From Owenia fusiformis (lineage: Eukaryota; Annelida; Polychaeta; Sabellida; Oweniidae): DNA of 64,000 nucleotides. This document shows, piece by piece, positions 37,701-52,700 of this stretch; positions within the stretch are counted from its first letter, which is position 1; each line of letters begins with the position of its first letter. Where the stretch lies: the NCBI GenBank assembly GCA_903813345.2, contig CAIIXF020000001.1:30493915-30557914 (forward strand), written 5' to 3'. The notes beneath the pieces are model-generated. The model was not told the DNA's origin. It ran no database searches and worked only from the letters and a program-made list of their open reading frames with translations. The position numbers were made by a program, and so were the translations under genes.

Positions 37701-40700
37701 GGTATTGCCTTCTTTCTTAGTTTCTGTATTACTCTGTGATTCATTATCTTCAACAGTTCTATTTGATTCACGACCTTTACATGTTTTAATAGCTTGTGGC
37801 AATTTTGCTTTGTTTTTTGCAGACCTGCTTCTTGTTGCTCTTGTTGTCTGTTTTTCATCAACACCATCTGTCTCAAATCCAAATGATCTATCAATTTTAT
37901 CAATTTCAGGACTAAAATCATTCAGTTCAGTGTGTTCTACTTCCAAATCTTTATGTTTATGTGATTCATCCATCACTGGATTTGGTTGTTTTTCTACTTC
38001 AACTATTAACTCCCCAATGTCATCATCATCAGACTCTCCTGATATCTCGTCCTTGATTGACTTGTTTTTCCTTCCCCTCTTTGCTCTTGTTGTTGGTGCC
38101 GCTCTGGGTTTGGATTTCTTGCCCTTATTAGCTCGTCCTCTTTTTGTTGCACCTTTTCTCTTTGTAGGCTGTTGTGTGTTCTCTTTGAAATCATCAACAC
38201 TCTTCTGGGACCCATCTTCTAAAGAATTAAGGTAGAGTGAATCATTTAGAGCATAAATCAAATTATGTTTTGTGTTATTCAATATTAATATATAGTTTTC
38301 ATAACTCTGGTCTTGGACAATTGACTCTAAAAAACAAATTCTATGTAACATGTAAGAGCCTGCAACATCAACATACTTTAATATAAAGTTTCTTTCTTGA
38401 AAACATAAAGGCTTGACAAATTTGCTCAACAAGTAAGCAGCATGATTAATGCAGATTATAAGGGGTGCATGAACCACTTATAATTTCTTGGTTTGTAACA
38501 ATTTATTGTGCAAGCGACAAATTATTCTTAACAAATGTTGGCATATTTTAGAATTAGAAAAAGGCTGTGAGCCCCTTTCATATCCAAACTGTCAGGGTGT
38601 TCCAGCCCCAACTCAATCCTTTTATTCATGTTCACTAAATGAGGTAATAATAAAATAGTACCATGGGTACTGCACTCACATGGGAAGGTTACAATGTTTT
38701 TAATGTTTGACAGTGGGAGCTAAGAATAATTAAAGTTTTTTGCACATTATTAAAGGTTGAAAATATTTTTGTAGAAGTACTTGGCTAGCTGTAATTAAAA
38801 ACATTGGTATTTATTGATCCAAGCTAATATACCCTTTTTCATAATGAAGCTGGAACAGAGGAATTTCACAAACACACTAAAAGGTAGCTTTAAACATGAT
38901 TTTTCTGCATTAAAAGTGGCGGCCATTTTGAAATTTGCAACATATTTTGCCTAAACTTGTAAACAAAGTATTGCTAACCTATAAATTTGTACAATTTCAA
39001 GCAAACTGATGATGTAATTGTGAATTTATGACAAAAAAGCTAAAAACCTGATTTTTCTACAATAAAATTGGTAGCCATTTTGAATCTTTACGACATATTT
39101 TACTGAAGCTCGTAGACATTATTATTATTTACCGCCATTTTGAATAGCAAGCTTTTGAGATGCCACTCATGGAACAATTGACAACCTTATATAGACACAT
39201 TTTAAAAATTCCAATTGTCTTGGAGGATTTTGAATTAGCTGCCAATGTGTTGACAAACAGACGGATGGACGGACAGGCAGACAAGTGGGCGATAACAATA
39301 GCTCACCATGTGAGCTAATAAAAAGGTTAGGCACTTTGTTGCTTTATTGAACACAGTTTATATCCCAAGATTATCTCGGTCCTGTAATTAGTACCTTTAA
39401 TTGTTGCCAACCCTGAAACTGATTTTGGTGTCTTATCATTAGATGTGATAGTCCCCTCCTCAGTAATATTACTCAATGCTGGGCTCTTTGCTGCACAATA
39501 TACTGTCTTGTTATATCCTGTGTAGTTGGGGTCCTCTATCAAGATTTTATCTTTTAATTTGGCCACCTGCATAACATAATATACAAAGGACATAAGTGAA
39601 AGGTTATGAATATGGCTGGGAGCATAAAATAACAATTGTGTAAAATTCTGCTGTGATTGTATGTGGATTGTGGATTACCTAAAACCAAGGGGATGGCAAA
39701 CCAACATTTCATGTTTTTCCCTTGATCAAGTAAATACATAGTTACCTGTTGTATTTTTTCTTCTTTGGACAATGATTCTGTGATAGGTTGACTGGAAACA
39801 TTAATCTCAACAGGACATGAATCTGGTATTGTGTCCACATCACACTCTTGAACATCTACAAAAATTATGAGCAGATATATTATCATAAGTATGCAATTTG
39901 GGAATAGTGTATAGCATTCTCACTGTAATTGCCATTAATTATCCAATAAATGTTCATGTCATGAATGATAAAATGCCGCTTAATTTTGTGTTTATTTTCT
40001 GCTATTAGAACATTATCTTGTGCTATAAAATTACAAATAGAAGTATGTAATTAAAGATTGTTTTAATAATATAAATAATAGTATTAAATAAACAAGTGGT
40101 AGTAAAATAAGAGCTATTGCACACCTTCATCCTCCTCATCCTCTGAGGCATGTGCTATTGCCTCACTAACTTTCAGCCTTCTCTCAGCAATATCAAGAGA
40201 CATGTCAGGGGAAACCGGCTTCTTCACTTCTACGGGCACAGGGGCCATTACAAGTGGAGTTTTCACACGTCTCACACCATGACAGGACTTGGGAGTTTTA
40301 GAACCTGCAGGAGCTGCACATTGAGATGTACATGATTAGTTGCAGAACTACATGTATTTACTGGATTTTACAAATACAACTATGCAAAATAACCACAGTA
40401 ATTCAGGGTCTGTATTTTTCATTTAGGGTTACAGTTTAATAACAGTTTCGATAAAGCATATATCTTTACAGTATTTTGAATGGAGATGCAGAAATCAAAT
40501 ATTCCTGAAATAAAATAAATAAATGTACAGGGGTTTCTGAAAGGTTAACAGACATTAGGGTCTAACTGAAAATATACAAAGCAACAATTTGTCTCAGATA
40601 TTGGTTGTGGCTCAAATTGACATCCCATACAGCCAGTCAGAAAGCATGTTATATGTATATTGTAATTTATATTTAAAAAAATTGAAGCATTTGTAGGGTA

Positions 40701-43700
40701 GTGAGACCAATAAGGAAGATTAAATAGACTGGCTCAATATGAAGAAAAATGGAACTGGAAAAAGAATGAGCCAAATATTCAGGAAGATTAGCAAAGTATA
40801 ATCTGAGTCCTAAAAGACACTGAAAAAATAAGTTCTTGATTTGTGGGCTAAATCTAGCACCTTACTGATCTTCATATCTACAATTAAGATCTGGGGAAAG
40901 TACAAGCAGATTTTCCAATTCACCTTTTCTTAATACCGATTAAGTCAGTTTTTCTTCATCTTACTTATTTTTGCTATGATACTTCAAATATTAAATTTTT
41001 CTGGAAATAATTTCTGCCCTATGTGACTCTGACAGACTGGATAGTAAATTTGTAGCATGACTAAAAATATTATCTTGACATTTGTGTATTTTCATTGAGA
41101 CCCCTTAGGTCTGTCAACATTTCTTATTTAGAAACCCCTCAAGATTTAATAGGTGTGAAAATCCCCATCTTAAACCTATGGGGGAAAAACAAGGAAGTAT
41201 AAATTTGTTCCTCCGCGAACTGCATTGCAGTGGGAAATATTTTGACCTTATTAGGAAAGATTTTCGCGTCTCCTCTTTTGAAGAGGGAACAACGATCTGC
41301 TCAATTATTTATCCCTTTTCAGGAACAATTGCAAAAGGGATTTCTGCATTTCCTGCAAAGATTTATTGAAACCTTTGCATATATATGGATATTTTTGGCC
41401 CACCCTGTAGATTTTACTTAAACATACCCCTGTCTTTGTCTGGACTCTTAGAATTAGGTTGAGAAGATTTTTCCAGTGGTTTGGATTGCAGAAGACTAGT
41501 GCTTCGACCTGATGAAGTGTTGCTACTTGCAGTATGTTGCGTGCTGGAGGTTGTTGTTGGCATCTGGATACAAGGATTCACTACTACATGTATGATATAC
41601 TACAGATATGTTCTTATTCAAGCTAAAAAGATGGCATACTAGTCTTATAATCTATAATATGGTAATTTCTGATTTGAATTGTTATTCATATATCAGCAAA
41701 ATGTGGTGAGATTTATAAATGAAAAACAAACCTCAATATTTCTGTTATATCTAGCTGATATAGCCATTGGTTGTAAAGGCATCGATACTTTTGGTTGTCT
41801 TGGGCATGGTTTTCCAACCTGAATTGTTTAAGGTTAAATTTCTAATGTTATTGGTATGTATACATTAGAAAGTATGACAAAATATAACATTTTGAGAACA
41901 ATAACTTTCCTGTCTACCTACAGGTAACTGATACTTTGGGCAGAAATGATGTCATTGCAATCAAAATAATAATTAATACACCTCTATCTTCACTTCAAAA
42001 TATTTGGGATTGCTCAAATTCAAAATAATATAACCATTAAGATTTATTTGAGTGAAATATATTTTCATCTCTGGGGACGAGAACCTTATTGGTTTCATAC
42101 TGTTATTTACAAGATTTTTTAATTCTTATTTAAATTCAAACCTTAGTAGTAAGTTTATCAGCAATTCTCTTGGCTAGGTCATCACAAAGATTTCCCATAT
42201 CAGTCTGTTCATCAGCAATAGAACTTGGAATCTAGAAGAAATCAGACATAAACAGTAACCTTTAGAATAGAATACACCTGCAAAACACACATTTCAACGA
42301 CATAGTTCTGAACAATAAATTGGTTTATAATATTCCAAAGCAATTTTTAAATCAATAATTATGTTAATCCTCTCATTATTATCAATTTAATTTATAGGTA
42401 AGATGACCTCTAATTAATAAATGAATATTCTATTCTTCCACACTTATTATCATGGGATTTCAGGATCCCTTAAAAGCCAATGATATTATGTATGAGTACA
42501 TGCCTGGTAGTCATCTTCATTTTCCGTAGTTTTCAAGTTCACATGAATGGACTGGATTGACCTGGATACCTTTTGACCAATCTGAAGACAAAACTAATCT
42601 TTAGAAATAAGATCAACGATTAAATGTGTAAAAGACATTCAAGGCAATGCCTATAAATCAGAATTTGCATTACAATATAATAATAATCATGTGGCAATTT
42701 CTTGTATGCTAAAAAGCTCATTATAACAGCTATTGCTTGGTACATTGAAGAATGAAGATATTTCACCAATATCACTATGGCAGCATGGGGGCTATAAAAG
42801 AAACAGTCCAAAAGAAAAAACAAAAAGCATAAACATGTATTGCACTCAATTCATAGGATCTATGTATTCATTCATTGTATAAAAGCTTAAAATTAAAATC
42901 AGTCAGGTTCATTGTTCAAGTATAATTCTGAGATACCCCATGTCATTTAAAAAATCTGTACTAACAGATGTACCATATTCCCTGGGATTAGCACACGGGC
43001 ATATAGAAAATTCAAAAATACCTCCTTTAGACCATTCTAATAAACACCGATACATGGAAGAAGTCAAAGGCTCATGTAGGGAAACTTTCCTTGGAAAGAA
43101 TGGATTATTTGCAACATCAGAACGAAATAACAACATATTTTTACAATACTGATATGGATTGATACTGGAGAGTTTACGGTAAATATAGCTAAAATGAACC
43201 AAGAATCTTAACTAAATAATATTGAAAATATCCCCCGTAGAGCCCCACAAATTTAAGGAATTGTTTTTCCTGGTTATCTTCATTATTTCCACAAGAGACT
43301 GTTGGATTATCCATCTAAAGTTATATTTATGTGCAAATGGGCAAGGTTAATAATTTGAAGGATATCACTCCATCGCTTCTCAATTTTCAAGATTGGCACT
43401 ATCACGCCTTACCATCGCGTAAGCAGGCGTCACCGTACAGCGTCAAAAAATAGCGGAGTACAGTTTTCTGTACGGTAACGCAAATTAAACTGCTTTGAAG
43501 CAAAAACTATGACAAGGGTTTAAAAAAAATTAATTTGATGAAAACTAATACGATTTCATGTGAAATAAAAACAGCATTCTCTTAGAAATGGTTTTAACTA
43601 ACTGATTATGATAAACGTTTTACGAGCACTGTTCGGATTTTTTCTGAGTGAATCGGCCCACATAATCGACCCAAGTGAAAAAAGGTTGTTTTTTCACATT

Positions 43701-46700
43701 TCGTTTGGTTATTATTTTCCCTGCCGTCTGAGAGTATGGATTATTTTTTTGAGAAAACGTATTTATTGACTACACATTTTAGAACGGGCGAAGATTCAGC
43801 AAACAACCATGCATTATGTATATTTAAAAAAGATCAAATTTGAACGGTGACGCACCAGCTGTACGGTGACGCCATGCTTTGATGAACTAAATGAGACTAA
43901 GATTGTATGAAATGGAAACTCTGGAGTATGATCATTTGTTCATATATAGCGCCGTTACATACATAACGGAAGGTTACTGGAAATGTATGATACGGTAAAG
44001 ATAATGAAACCAAAAACTCTCTTGTTGCTATGTTATTGATGTTTTAAAACAAGGGATGTCACAAGTAAATCTCATCTTGCATGTGTGACTTTTTAGGATG
44101 AAAGATGCAATATATTGCATGGGGTAAAGATGGCTGTGTAGGCTATCTTTGTTAGTCAAATGAGAAAAGTCTGGTTTAGTTCAAATGATACCAAAGCATT
44201 ACGTCAACTTTGAAATAGTTAATTCCATGAAAACTAAAATTATCGAAATTGATACTTCCTGTCCGCCATCTTAAATGCGAAGGTGACGGCTGTAACCTTC
44301 GCTTGATACTTACCAGTGACAATTTACATGTAGATCTGACGCTTCTTTACCTCTTGTTCGAACAGTAAGCTTAGAGCTCTTCATAAAATCTAAGGAAGCG
44401 TCACCGTACAGCTGATGCGTCACCGTACAGTTCTGATCTTTTTTGAATAAATACACTGAATGATTTTTTGCCGAATATTCATCTGTTCTAAAATGTGTAG
44501 ATAACAAATACATATTCTCATAAAAATAATCCATACTCTCAGACGACAGGGAAAATAATAACCAAACGAAAAGTGAAAAAAAAAAAAATTTCTCTCGAGT
44601 CGATTATGTGGGCCGATCCAGTCAGAAAAAATCCGAGCAGTGCTCGAAAAACTTTTGTCATAATTAGAAAGTTAAAACCATTCTTAAGAGAATGCTGTTT
44701 TTATTACACCCGAAATCGTATTTATTTACGTCTAATTAATCTTTTTAAAACCCTCATTATAGTTTTTGCTTCAACTAAGTTAAATTTCGTCACCGTACAG
44801 AAAACTGTACTACTGTATTTTTTGACGCTGTACGGTGACGCCTGCTTACGCGATGGTTAGGCGTGACTATTTCATGAAATAAAAACATAAATGCCACATT
44901 AAAAGTGATTTACTGGAGTTATGTATGTGTGCAGGTTTACATTCTAAATACATTTCAAAATTTTATTTGATGATTCAATTAAGTATTTAAACAGAAAAAA
45001 AAATGTAACACATGCAATGACCTAAACTGAAATACAATGTACCAGTATGGTTAAACAAAACCACATACAAGAATTTGGCCCTGACATGAATAATATGCAA
45101 AACTGATGGTTGCATGCAGTTAAAAAACATTCAATATTTCATCAACAGTCCCATATAACAAAAGAAATTGAATGCATAATCATACAGCAATCACATTTCA
45201 CAAAACGTTTTACAATTGACAACTAATAAATGTTAATTCATGTATTTTATCATATAATAACAATAAATAATAAAAACTATTATTGGAACCCATATTTTTT
45301 AATAAGAATTGTACTTTTAAACAAGGTCATCAACCTAATAAAGGAAACACTAACATTTAAAACAACCACAAAAGCCAAAAGTATATAGGTCACATGATCT
45401 AGTTCCAAGAGAAAAAGTGACTCAAGCTTGACTTTTTGGATAAATCTCTATAAGGACAAAAACTATTTTGCAATAATTTATTTGTGAGCAAACATGCTCA
45501 CTTAGACATATTAAAGAGAAGATCTTTACACAAAATATCCGCATATTTTTTTTGTTTATCCAGTCTTAAGCAACCTAGAATAGATCAGCAATGAAAGGAT
45601 ATTGATTCAAACAGGTTAAAAGCCCCATATGAAAAGACCAGTGTAAAGTTTGAAAATATAGTTTAAGCACTCAAATATCATAAGTGAGTTTAAGCTTGCA
45701 TATAAAATCGAATCGCCAACCTATACGTATGACCAATCGCCCATACAAATACATCGCTTAAATAACTAGCGTTCGCGTTTAGGTTGTGAAAAAAAGTGGT
45801 AGCTTAAACTCTCTATTTTTCATGACCTATTAAACCATTTGAGACATTTTTTAAAAAATTCATTTTTGAATATTTCTTATATTTTTATATATTTGAATTT
45901 CCCTCCATTTTAAAAACAATTAGATCATCAAATATGACACTTATCACTATTTTCTCTACTCCTTTAAATAGATCAGCCAAAAAATCATATCATTTCAACT
46001 ACTCAATCTATGATTTTATGCATATATAAACTTTTAAAGCCTTTTCAAACTTTGATGTCACAATGATATGCTGTGATGTCACTCAGGTGGTAAAATATTC
46101 TTTGAAATATTATCAATTTTTTATAAAGCAATATTGTTGGCTTATCTCTAGGTTGAAAATAAATTTTCATCATGTTTTGAAAATATCTATGTAAATATAT
46201 ATAAATGGCCACCTTTGTGTACTTTTCTTGCATTTTCAAACAATTTTCTTTATTTTTAAACAAAATAGGTAAGGATGTCTGTTATGCAATGGTGTAAATT
46301 ATAACTTACAATGCATTTGCATGACAACTAATATGTTATTTGAAATATATAATTTTTTTGAATATAAAACCCTTCAAAATCAAGTTTTAAGTTTTAACCA
46401 CTTTGGACTTATAGGGACTTATTGGGACTTTGGACCTATAGGGCTATAATTATAAAAAAGTGATCTGAACCTTTTCTTTTTGTAAGAAAAACTGCGATTT
46501 TTATTTTTTTTAAATTAGCTGTAACAAACACCTATTATTAAGTACTTTACACCAAGGCATAATACAGTATATACATTCTAATCACTTTTATGCTAAAGAA
46601 ATTGGATAATTGTTTGAAAAATATATGCACAAACAAGTTGTTCAAAGAAAGTACTTTGTAAAGTTTTAGTTCTCAATGAAACCAATGACACAAAATATGA

Positions 46701-49700
46701 TAATTTTTTTTCAACTCACACAGGCAACATAGAATTATTTTGCATTAGCTACTTAGTTTAATATACGAGGGGTGATTAAAAGGAATGGACAAAATTTTAT
46801 AGGCATACTTAACATTACCCAATCAGTCTAATTTTATTAGAGATTAGGTCATTCAATTATCTACTAAATGTCAAATTCTTATTTAAATGCATTCAATATT
46901 GTTAAGAGAGAAAAATGATATGCCCCCCGACATTTTTTCAAATGAAATTTCTTTAAGTCATGACAAATAGAACTTGGATGATGAAAAAATATTCTTAAAC
47001 TTTCCATTGGGCTTTTAAAGTCCCCTTCTCTACGATTTAATACTAGGTTTCTATCATTTTCCTTTATCAAAGCATAACATGCAGTAATGCAGGCTTAAAC
47101 AGTCTTATAATGTGCCGTATACTCACCCAGTCATTTCAGTTGCTAGTACTAAATTCATTTTTCTGTTGTCTTTTGACCCGACCCGAAATTACCCGACCTG
47201 AACACTTTTTTCTGGCCCAACCCAACGAATACCTGACCTATGACACCTCTACTATTCCAGAATGAAGTCAACATACAAGTACAAACACATACAGAAATAC
47301 TGTTGCACTTATCTTCATCCTGTTGCATCTCAAATACATTTAAAATCAGGTTCTGTCATTTACCTTATTTGGAGTTTTCAATGTGCCATCAAGGGCCCCT
47401 TGTATGCTGCAATGTGGCTGGAAGGCAATGGTCACCACTGTATCAGGTATCATAGGGCCAAAACTGATCAGATCCCTGACAGGGTGCTTGAGGTAAAGCT
47501 TCACTATGTTGTCTTCAAGACTGTATTTTTCAACCACCTTGTGATGAATTGACACAGTCTCCCACAACAATTCATCTTCCTCCTCCTCCTACATAACATG
47601 ATATACAATGTACTTGTATAAAGAATTTATGTGCATTATAGCATTTATATACAAGAGTAGAATTATAGGAATTATTATAAGTGCAGCTGACGATGATTCT
47701 TCGAAAATGTATCAAATCATATACATTTATTACCAGTTTTGTCCAGACTTTAAAAACTCATTGGTTTAACATATGAGAACATATTGGAAGGTTTTAATCT
47801 AAATTAAAGCGATTATAATTCTTTAAGTTATGGTTCTCAAATCTCAATGTGACTTTTCCGCAATATAAATGGTAGCCATTTTGAATTTTTCCATGAATTG
47901 TCAAAACTTAAAGACTTCATTAGGTTTTAGATAAAAATACTAACTGGATAGGGCAGTTATAATATACAATAGTATATACAAAATATAAAATAAATCTTGT
48001 CTAAAATTACAAGGTGGTTTTAATATCATGATTTTTAACACAGAAATTGTTACCACATGTATTCTAATATTGCATAGATGACTGTATCACAGTGAACAAT
48101 TAACAAAAGTTATTTAACCAATAATAAGTTTGATGAAAATACCAATCATTCCAAAGAGTAAAGAATACTATAGTATATGCATATTTTGAAAAAAGCAGCA
48201 ATACAATAATTTCACTTCACACAATGTGAATTTTTTATTCATTGATTAAATTATTCATATTCACAAAGCCTGGTTCTAAATATTTAGTCAAGAAAGATTT
48301 TATTTCATTGAAAGATGGCAGCATTGTGAAAAACTTGTTTAAATTCCAAACATGAGGGAATGAAAAGAATTTAATCAATTCAACTAAAAGTGAATATGAC
48401 AATGGGGAATGATTCACGCTATCAAAAGAAGTACTAGGCCCTTTGAATATCTGATTTAAAAACTTGAAACATGATAATAATAATAAAGTTAAATTGAATG
48501 AGCAAAATTCAGGAAATTGGATACTTTTTCAGATTTGTATATTTTGGACTGAATTGTTCCCAATTTATCGGCTTATTTTCATGGGTTTTCTACAGATTAA
48601 AAGTGTTAAAAGTCTGTTCTAATAATAAACAAGGCATAAACATGCAAAATGACCGACCAATGAACACCAACACTGACCAACTGCAGAACAGCATCCACAA
48701 AAAGTTGGAGACCATAACAGTTAAAATATGTCACCATTTGTGGCAATGACATAAAAAGAGGTCCAATTTTGGATGAATGAAAGAGACTTTTGCAACTTAA
48801 GAGACCTCCTCTACTATATGGGTTCTACCATTTAGTAAAATAAAACAAGAATAATGACCTGACTTTCTGAAGGCTCTTGATTACAAAATATTGTAATCCT
48901 TCTGCTCCCACAATTAAAATCCACCCAGAATTCTGAATATTTGGCATCTTGTGGTTTTTCTAGTTGAATACTTCCTAAGTAGGCAGCATCACAGGGAATA
49001 CTAAACACACTGTAAAAAACATGCACCTTCTAAACATGCAAATTATTCCACTAATTGATATTTCAATTGTCTGAGGTAAAAATAATTAAATATTGGTAAT
49101 GTTCTTATAATTGTCTAATTAGCAATTACAATAAAATGTTATTTTGAGATATGATTCCGAACAATGATAGTTTTTCTTTTGCAAAGATCTATCAATTACT
49201 ACTATAATTTTATGTCTTACTTTCTTGGGAAAGTAGTTTCATTTAGGTGGTTTAAAAACTCCCTACAATCCTACAAGAGAAAGTTAATTTCATATCAATG
49301 ATAATGATGATGCTAAAATAAATGTGAAATAGCATTACACAAATAATGTCGATAAAATAACCTTTACCCGAGACATAAAACTGAAGGGTAAATGCAATAG
49401 CATCTCTGATATACAATGTATCATCTATTTGCTGGTACAATAGACATGTCTATTTACATTTTTATTTTTTCATCTAATATTTATCTTTATTTAATTCAAA
49501 CTATCTAGTTAACAACTTATGTACATGACTATAATAATAGTAATATATATATATATACATGGGCTTTCAACTAATTGAAAGCCCATGATATATATAATGA
49601 TAATAATAAGTAATTCACACATGTGCTTCAAGGTTAATTAAGAGGAAAGAAGTACCGTTTCAAAGTCTGAATCCCTAACATCCAGAAAAGCTTTCTGAAC

Positions 49701-52700
49701 ACCTTTGTCACTGAACCAAAATTTAGCGAAGCATTCCCGCTGTGGCTTCTGGATCAGCCTGAATAAGCACTCTATTACACCAACTTGAAACTCATAATCT
49801 AAAGTTAAACAAGAGAAAAATTAACAAGGTCTGTTGGGCAATAGTTGGAAATAGAACAGAATCAAAACCACTCAAATGACTAACAACCAAAATTAATCAA
49901 TTTAAAGTCGTGAAAGAAACAACAAAAAAGGGGTGGGTGTGGACGCTCTTAATTACATCAATTACATTTATAACAATCCTTGTATCTTCAATTAACTCAT
50001 TTAACTGGAAATTATAAGATACTGTATAAGTTAAGTCCTTTTTTACTAAAAACAAGTCATTGTGAACTTGAAGAATTAGAGTAGTTAATGTCACTGTATC
50101 ATAATAGAGACAGGTAATATAAATCATAGTTTACCTCCAATTGTCTGAATCAGTGCTGCAAGAAAATTGCTGAAAAAGGAAAGTGTCGAGTGTCAAATAA
50201 TGCTGTCATGGGGGCATATTATTTTGAACAACAAAAGAGATGATCTTAAGCAATGATCTGACAGTAGGTTAACTGTATAACTGAAATCATCTTTTATAAA
50301 GGACAAGGTACATTTGCAACTTTGAGTACTACATATAGTTGAAAAGATATTGTGGATTCTAAATGTTAAACTGTTGCATGTTCAATGACAATAGGTGGCC
50401 ATTGAAGGAAATAATGATCCATTGTCAAATTTATTACAAAAAACAACAGAGCATATGTTTTGTTTGATTTTTTGAAATGCATCTTGTAAAGCATTGTACA
50501 CAAAATAAATAAAAGAGTTAGAAGGTTGAAAGGGAGCATTTTGTACTTTAGAAGAATTCATATTTTGCAAGGACTTCATTTTGTATAATTTTGAGTTGTG
50601 TAATGTATGTTTCAAAGATTTTGTTCTTAAAAAAGGTGTGCTATATCTAAAATGCTCGTTCTCCTTTTGTTTTTTCTTGAAGACACCTGCTGCTAGTGAC
50701 AGTAAAAAACAATCACATAGATTAATAAAAAGTTGAAGTCTTAAACAGAGGACCAACGTTACTTTTGTCTCTATGTGAAAGTTACATGAGTTTTACATTT
50801 TTAAAAATCTGGGCTGAAATAGATTATCTTTTTTTTGTTCTTGAACCTGTAAATTTGCAAAGTGAAACTTTCATTACAATGTACCAGTATACCTTCATAT
50901 GCTGTTATTATGTGTACAGGGTGTCAAATGGCGTTGTGCCCCCTATCCCCAGCATAAACTAGAAGAGGTACACATGCATACTATATACCATTGGAAAGAG
51001 CATTTAATTGTTCTTAGAGTGTGAAAAGATGAAGATGGATGATAGAAAATAATATATGATTTGGACCAACTTTTAAAAGAGAGTTTGACTATCCCTCGCA
51101 GCTTTAAACGGCTGCCAGTCAGGCTGGATATCAAGTTAAAGGGGCATTGAAAAGAGCAGTGTCTTGAGCAGAGATCTCAATACTTTTTGAGGTTCTCCTG
51201 AAGGATATCTATGGAATATCTGTTTTCTACAGCTTCAACTTCCATAAGTAGCTGTGTTTTATCCATTAATATGGGCTCAATTTGAACTGAAGCATTTAAG
51301 TCAGAGTTGTTGCTTGGGTATTCACCAATACCAAAAAGGTCTATGCAGGAATTTTTAAAAATCAATAAAAATAGCACTATACTGGTGCATTTCAAATGCT
51401 CATGAAACTTTGATGCAATATCTGACCATGGTCATCTAGGGTTCATTTTATCCAGAATTGAATGCTCTTTCTAATGATATATATAATGTATGTGTACTTC
51501 TCCTAGTTAATGCTGTGGAAGGGGGGCACAACGCCATTTGACACCCTGTATACCATTCTACATTCACCTTCATATGTATATGATATACATGTACCATCAT
51601 GCTACTTTGGCGGGCAACATATTGGTAAGTATCTATTATTGACAGGTATTTATGCATTATTAGCTTTATATACTGGTAGCAGTACAATTACCTGAAAATT
51701 TACTGGTAGTTTTATATGTATTTTATTCATACCTGTTTTATTCAAGTTATTTTTGTTAAAGATATAATCTCCCAATATAAAGCCCCTACATTGTAATAGT
51801 GATAATAACAAACATAATTAGAAATGGCAACTCCACAGAGAAGCAAATCCCAACAAATATTATATTTCACAACATAATATTTCAGTATGATATAGCCATA
51901 TTTCAAAGAGATCTCTGCATTGAGTGGCTGTTTTAGATTTTCTGAAGCACAAATAACATAAAAAATTTATCTTCTTCTAAGGCCACTGTATCGTGGCCTT
52001 CCAGTACAGATATATTCCTGCATGAACAACTGGTCATGTCGTAATCATAAAATTTGAAATCATATGTCCGCCATTTTTCCACATCACAATTTGAATTGCG
52101 AGTTTTGGTCTTATTACCTCACCAAAAATTCCAAAACACACATAAAGTGATCAGTGTATTAGTTCACATCTTCTGGATCGCTAACTTAGAATTTACAGCC
52201 AGTTACTAATGTCAGACGTTAACGACATTTCGTCCAGTTTTCGAACATCGCCATTTTTCTTGGAGCCATTTTGTTTTAATTTTAGACGAAATCCTGATGA
52301 AATCATGTCATATCTCATCAAGGAGCCGAGCTGGGTCCGGTTTGATTAATGATTTATTTATCTGCCGATTTTCAAAATATTCAATAATGTTATGACACCA
52401 CAGCCAGCTTTTTTCCAATAGAGTTCACAGTATTCCAGATGAAATCCCCTCTAGCCAAGTATTGGCTAGAGACTCAAGTAATAAAAAATGATACAATATT
52501 TGTGATCTAAAATAAAGTATTCAATTTGAGTATAATATACCCATACTTTGAAAAATATCTCAAATGAATGCAAATTCCAACATTGAGTGGTCATTTTGGA
52601 CTTTCCGAGACTTGAATTAGAAAAATGAATCTACATGTACTTGTACTTTTAGAAATGAAAATGTTATGATTTTTGAAAAAAAATCCACATCAGGCAGCCA

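Noticed and set aside
37570-38235. 221-codon plus-strand ORF
   Set aside because: Exact antisense shadow of the lysine/serine-rich SYCP2 exon; its composition (S, L, F, V) is what antisense of such codons gives.
40527-41412. TACAGGGGTTTCTGAAAGG to CCCACCCTGTA as a mariner-type pair
   Set aside because: The two ends match over too few bases to call.
46771-47130. TATACGAGGGGTGATTAAAA as the left end of a mariner element
   Set aside because: No matching right end was found.
50382-50756. 124-codon minus-strand ORF in a SYCP2 intron
   Set aside because: No recognised domain, no matching splice sites, and SYCP2 is already continuous across it.
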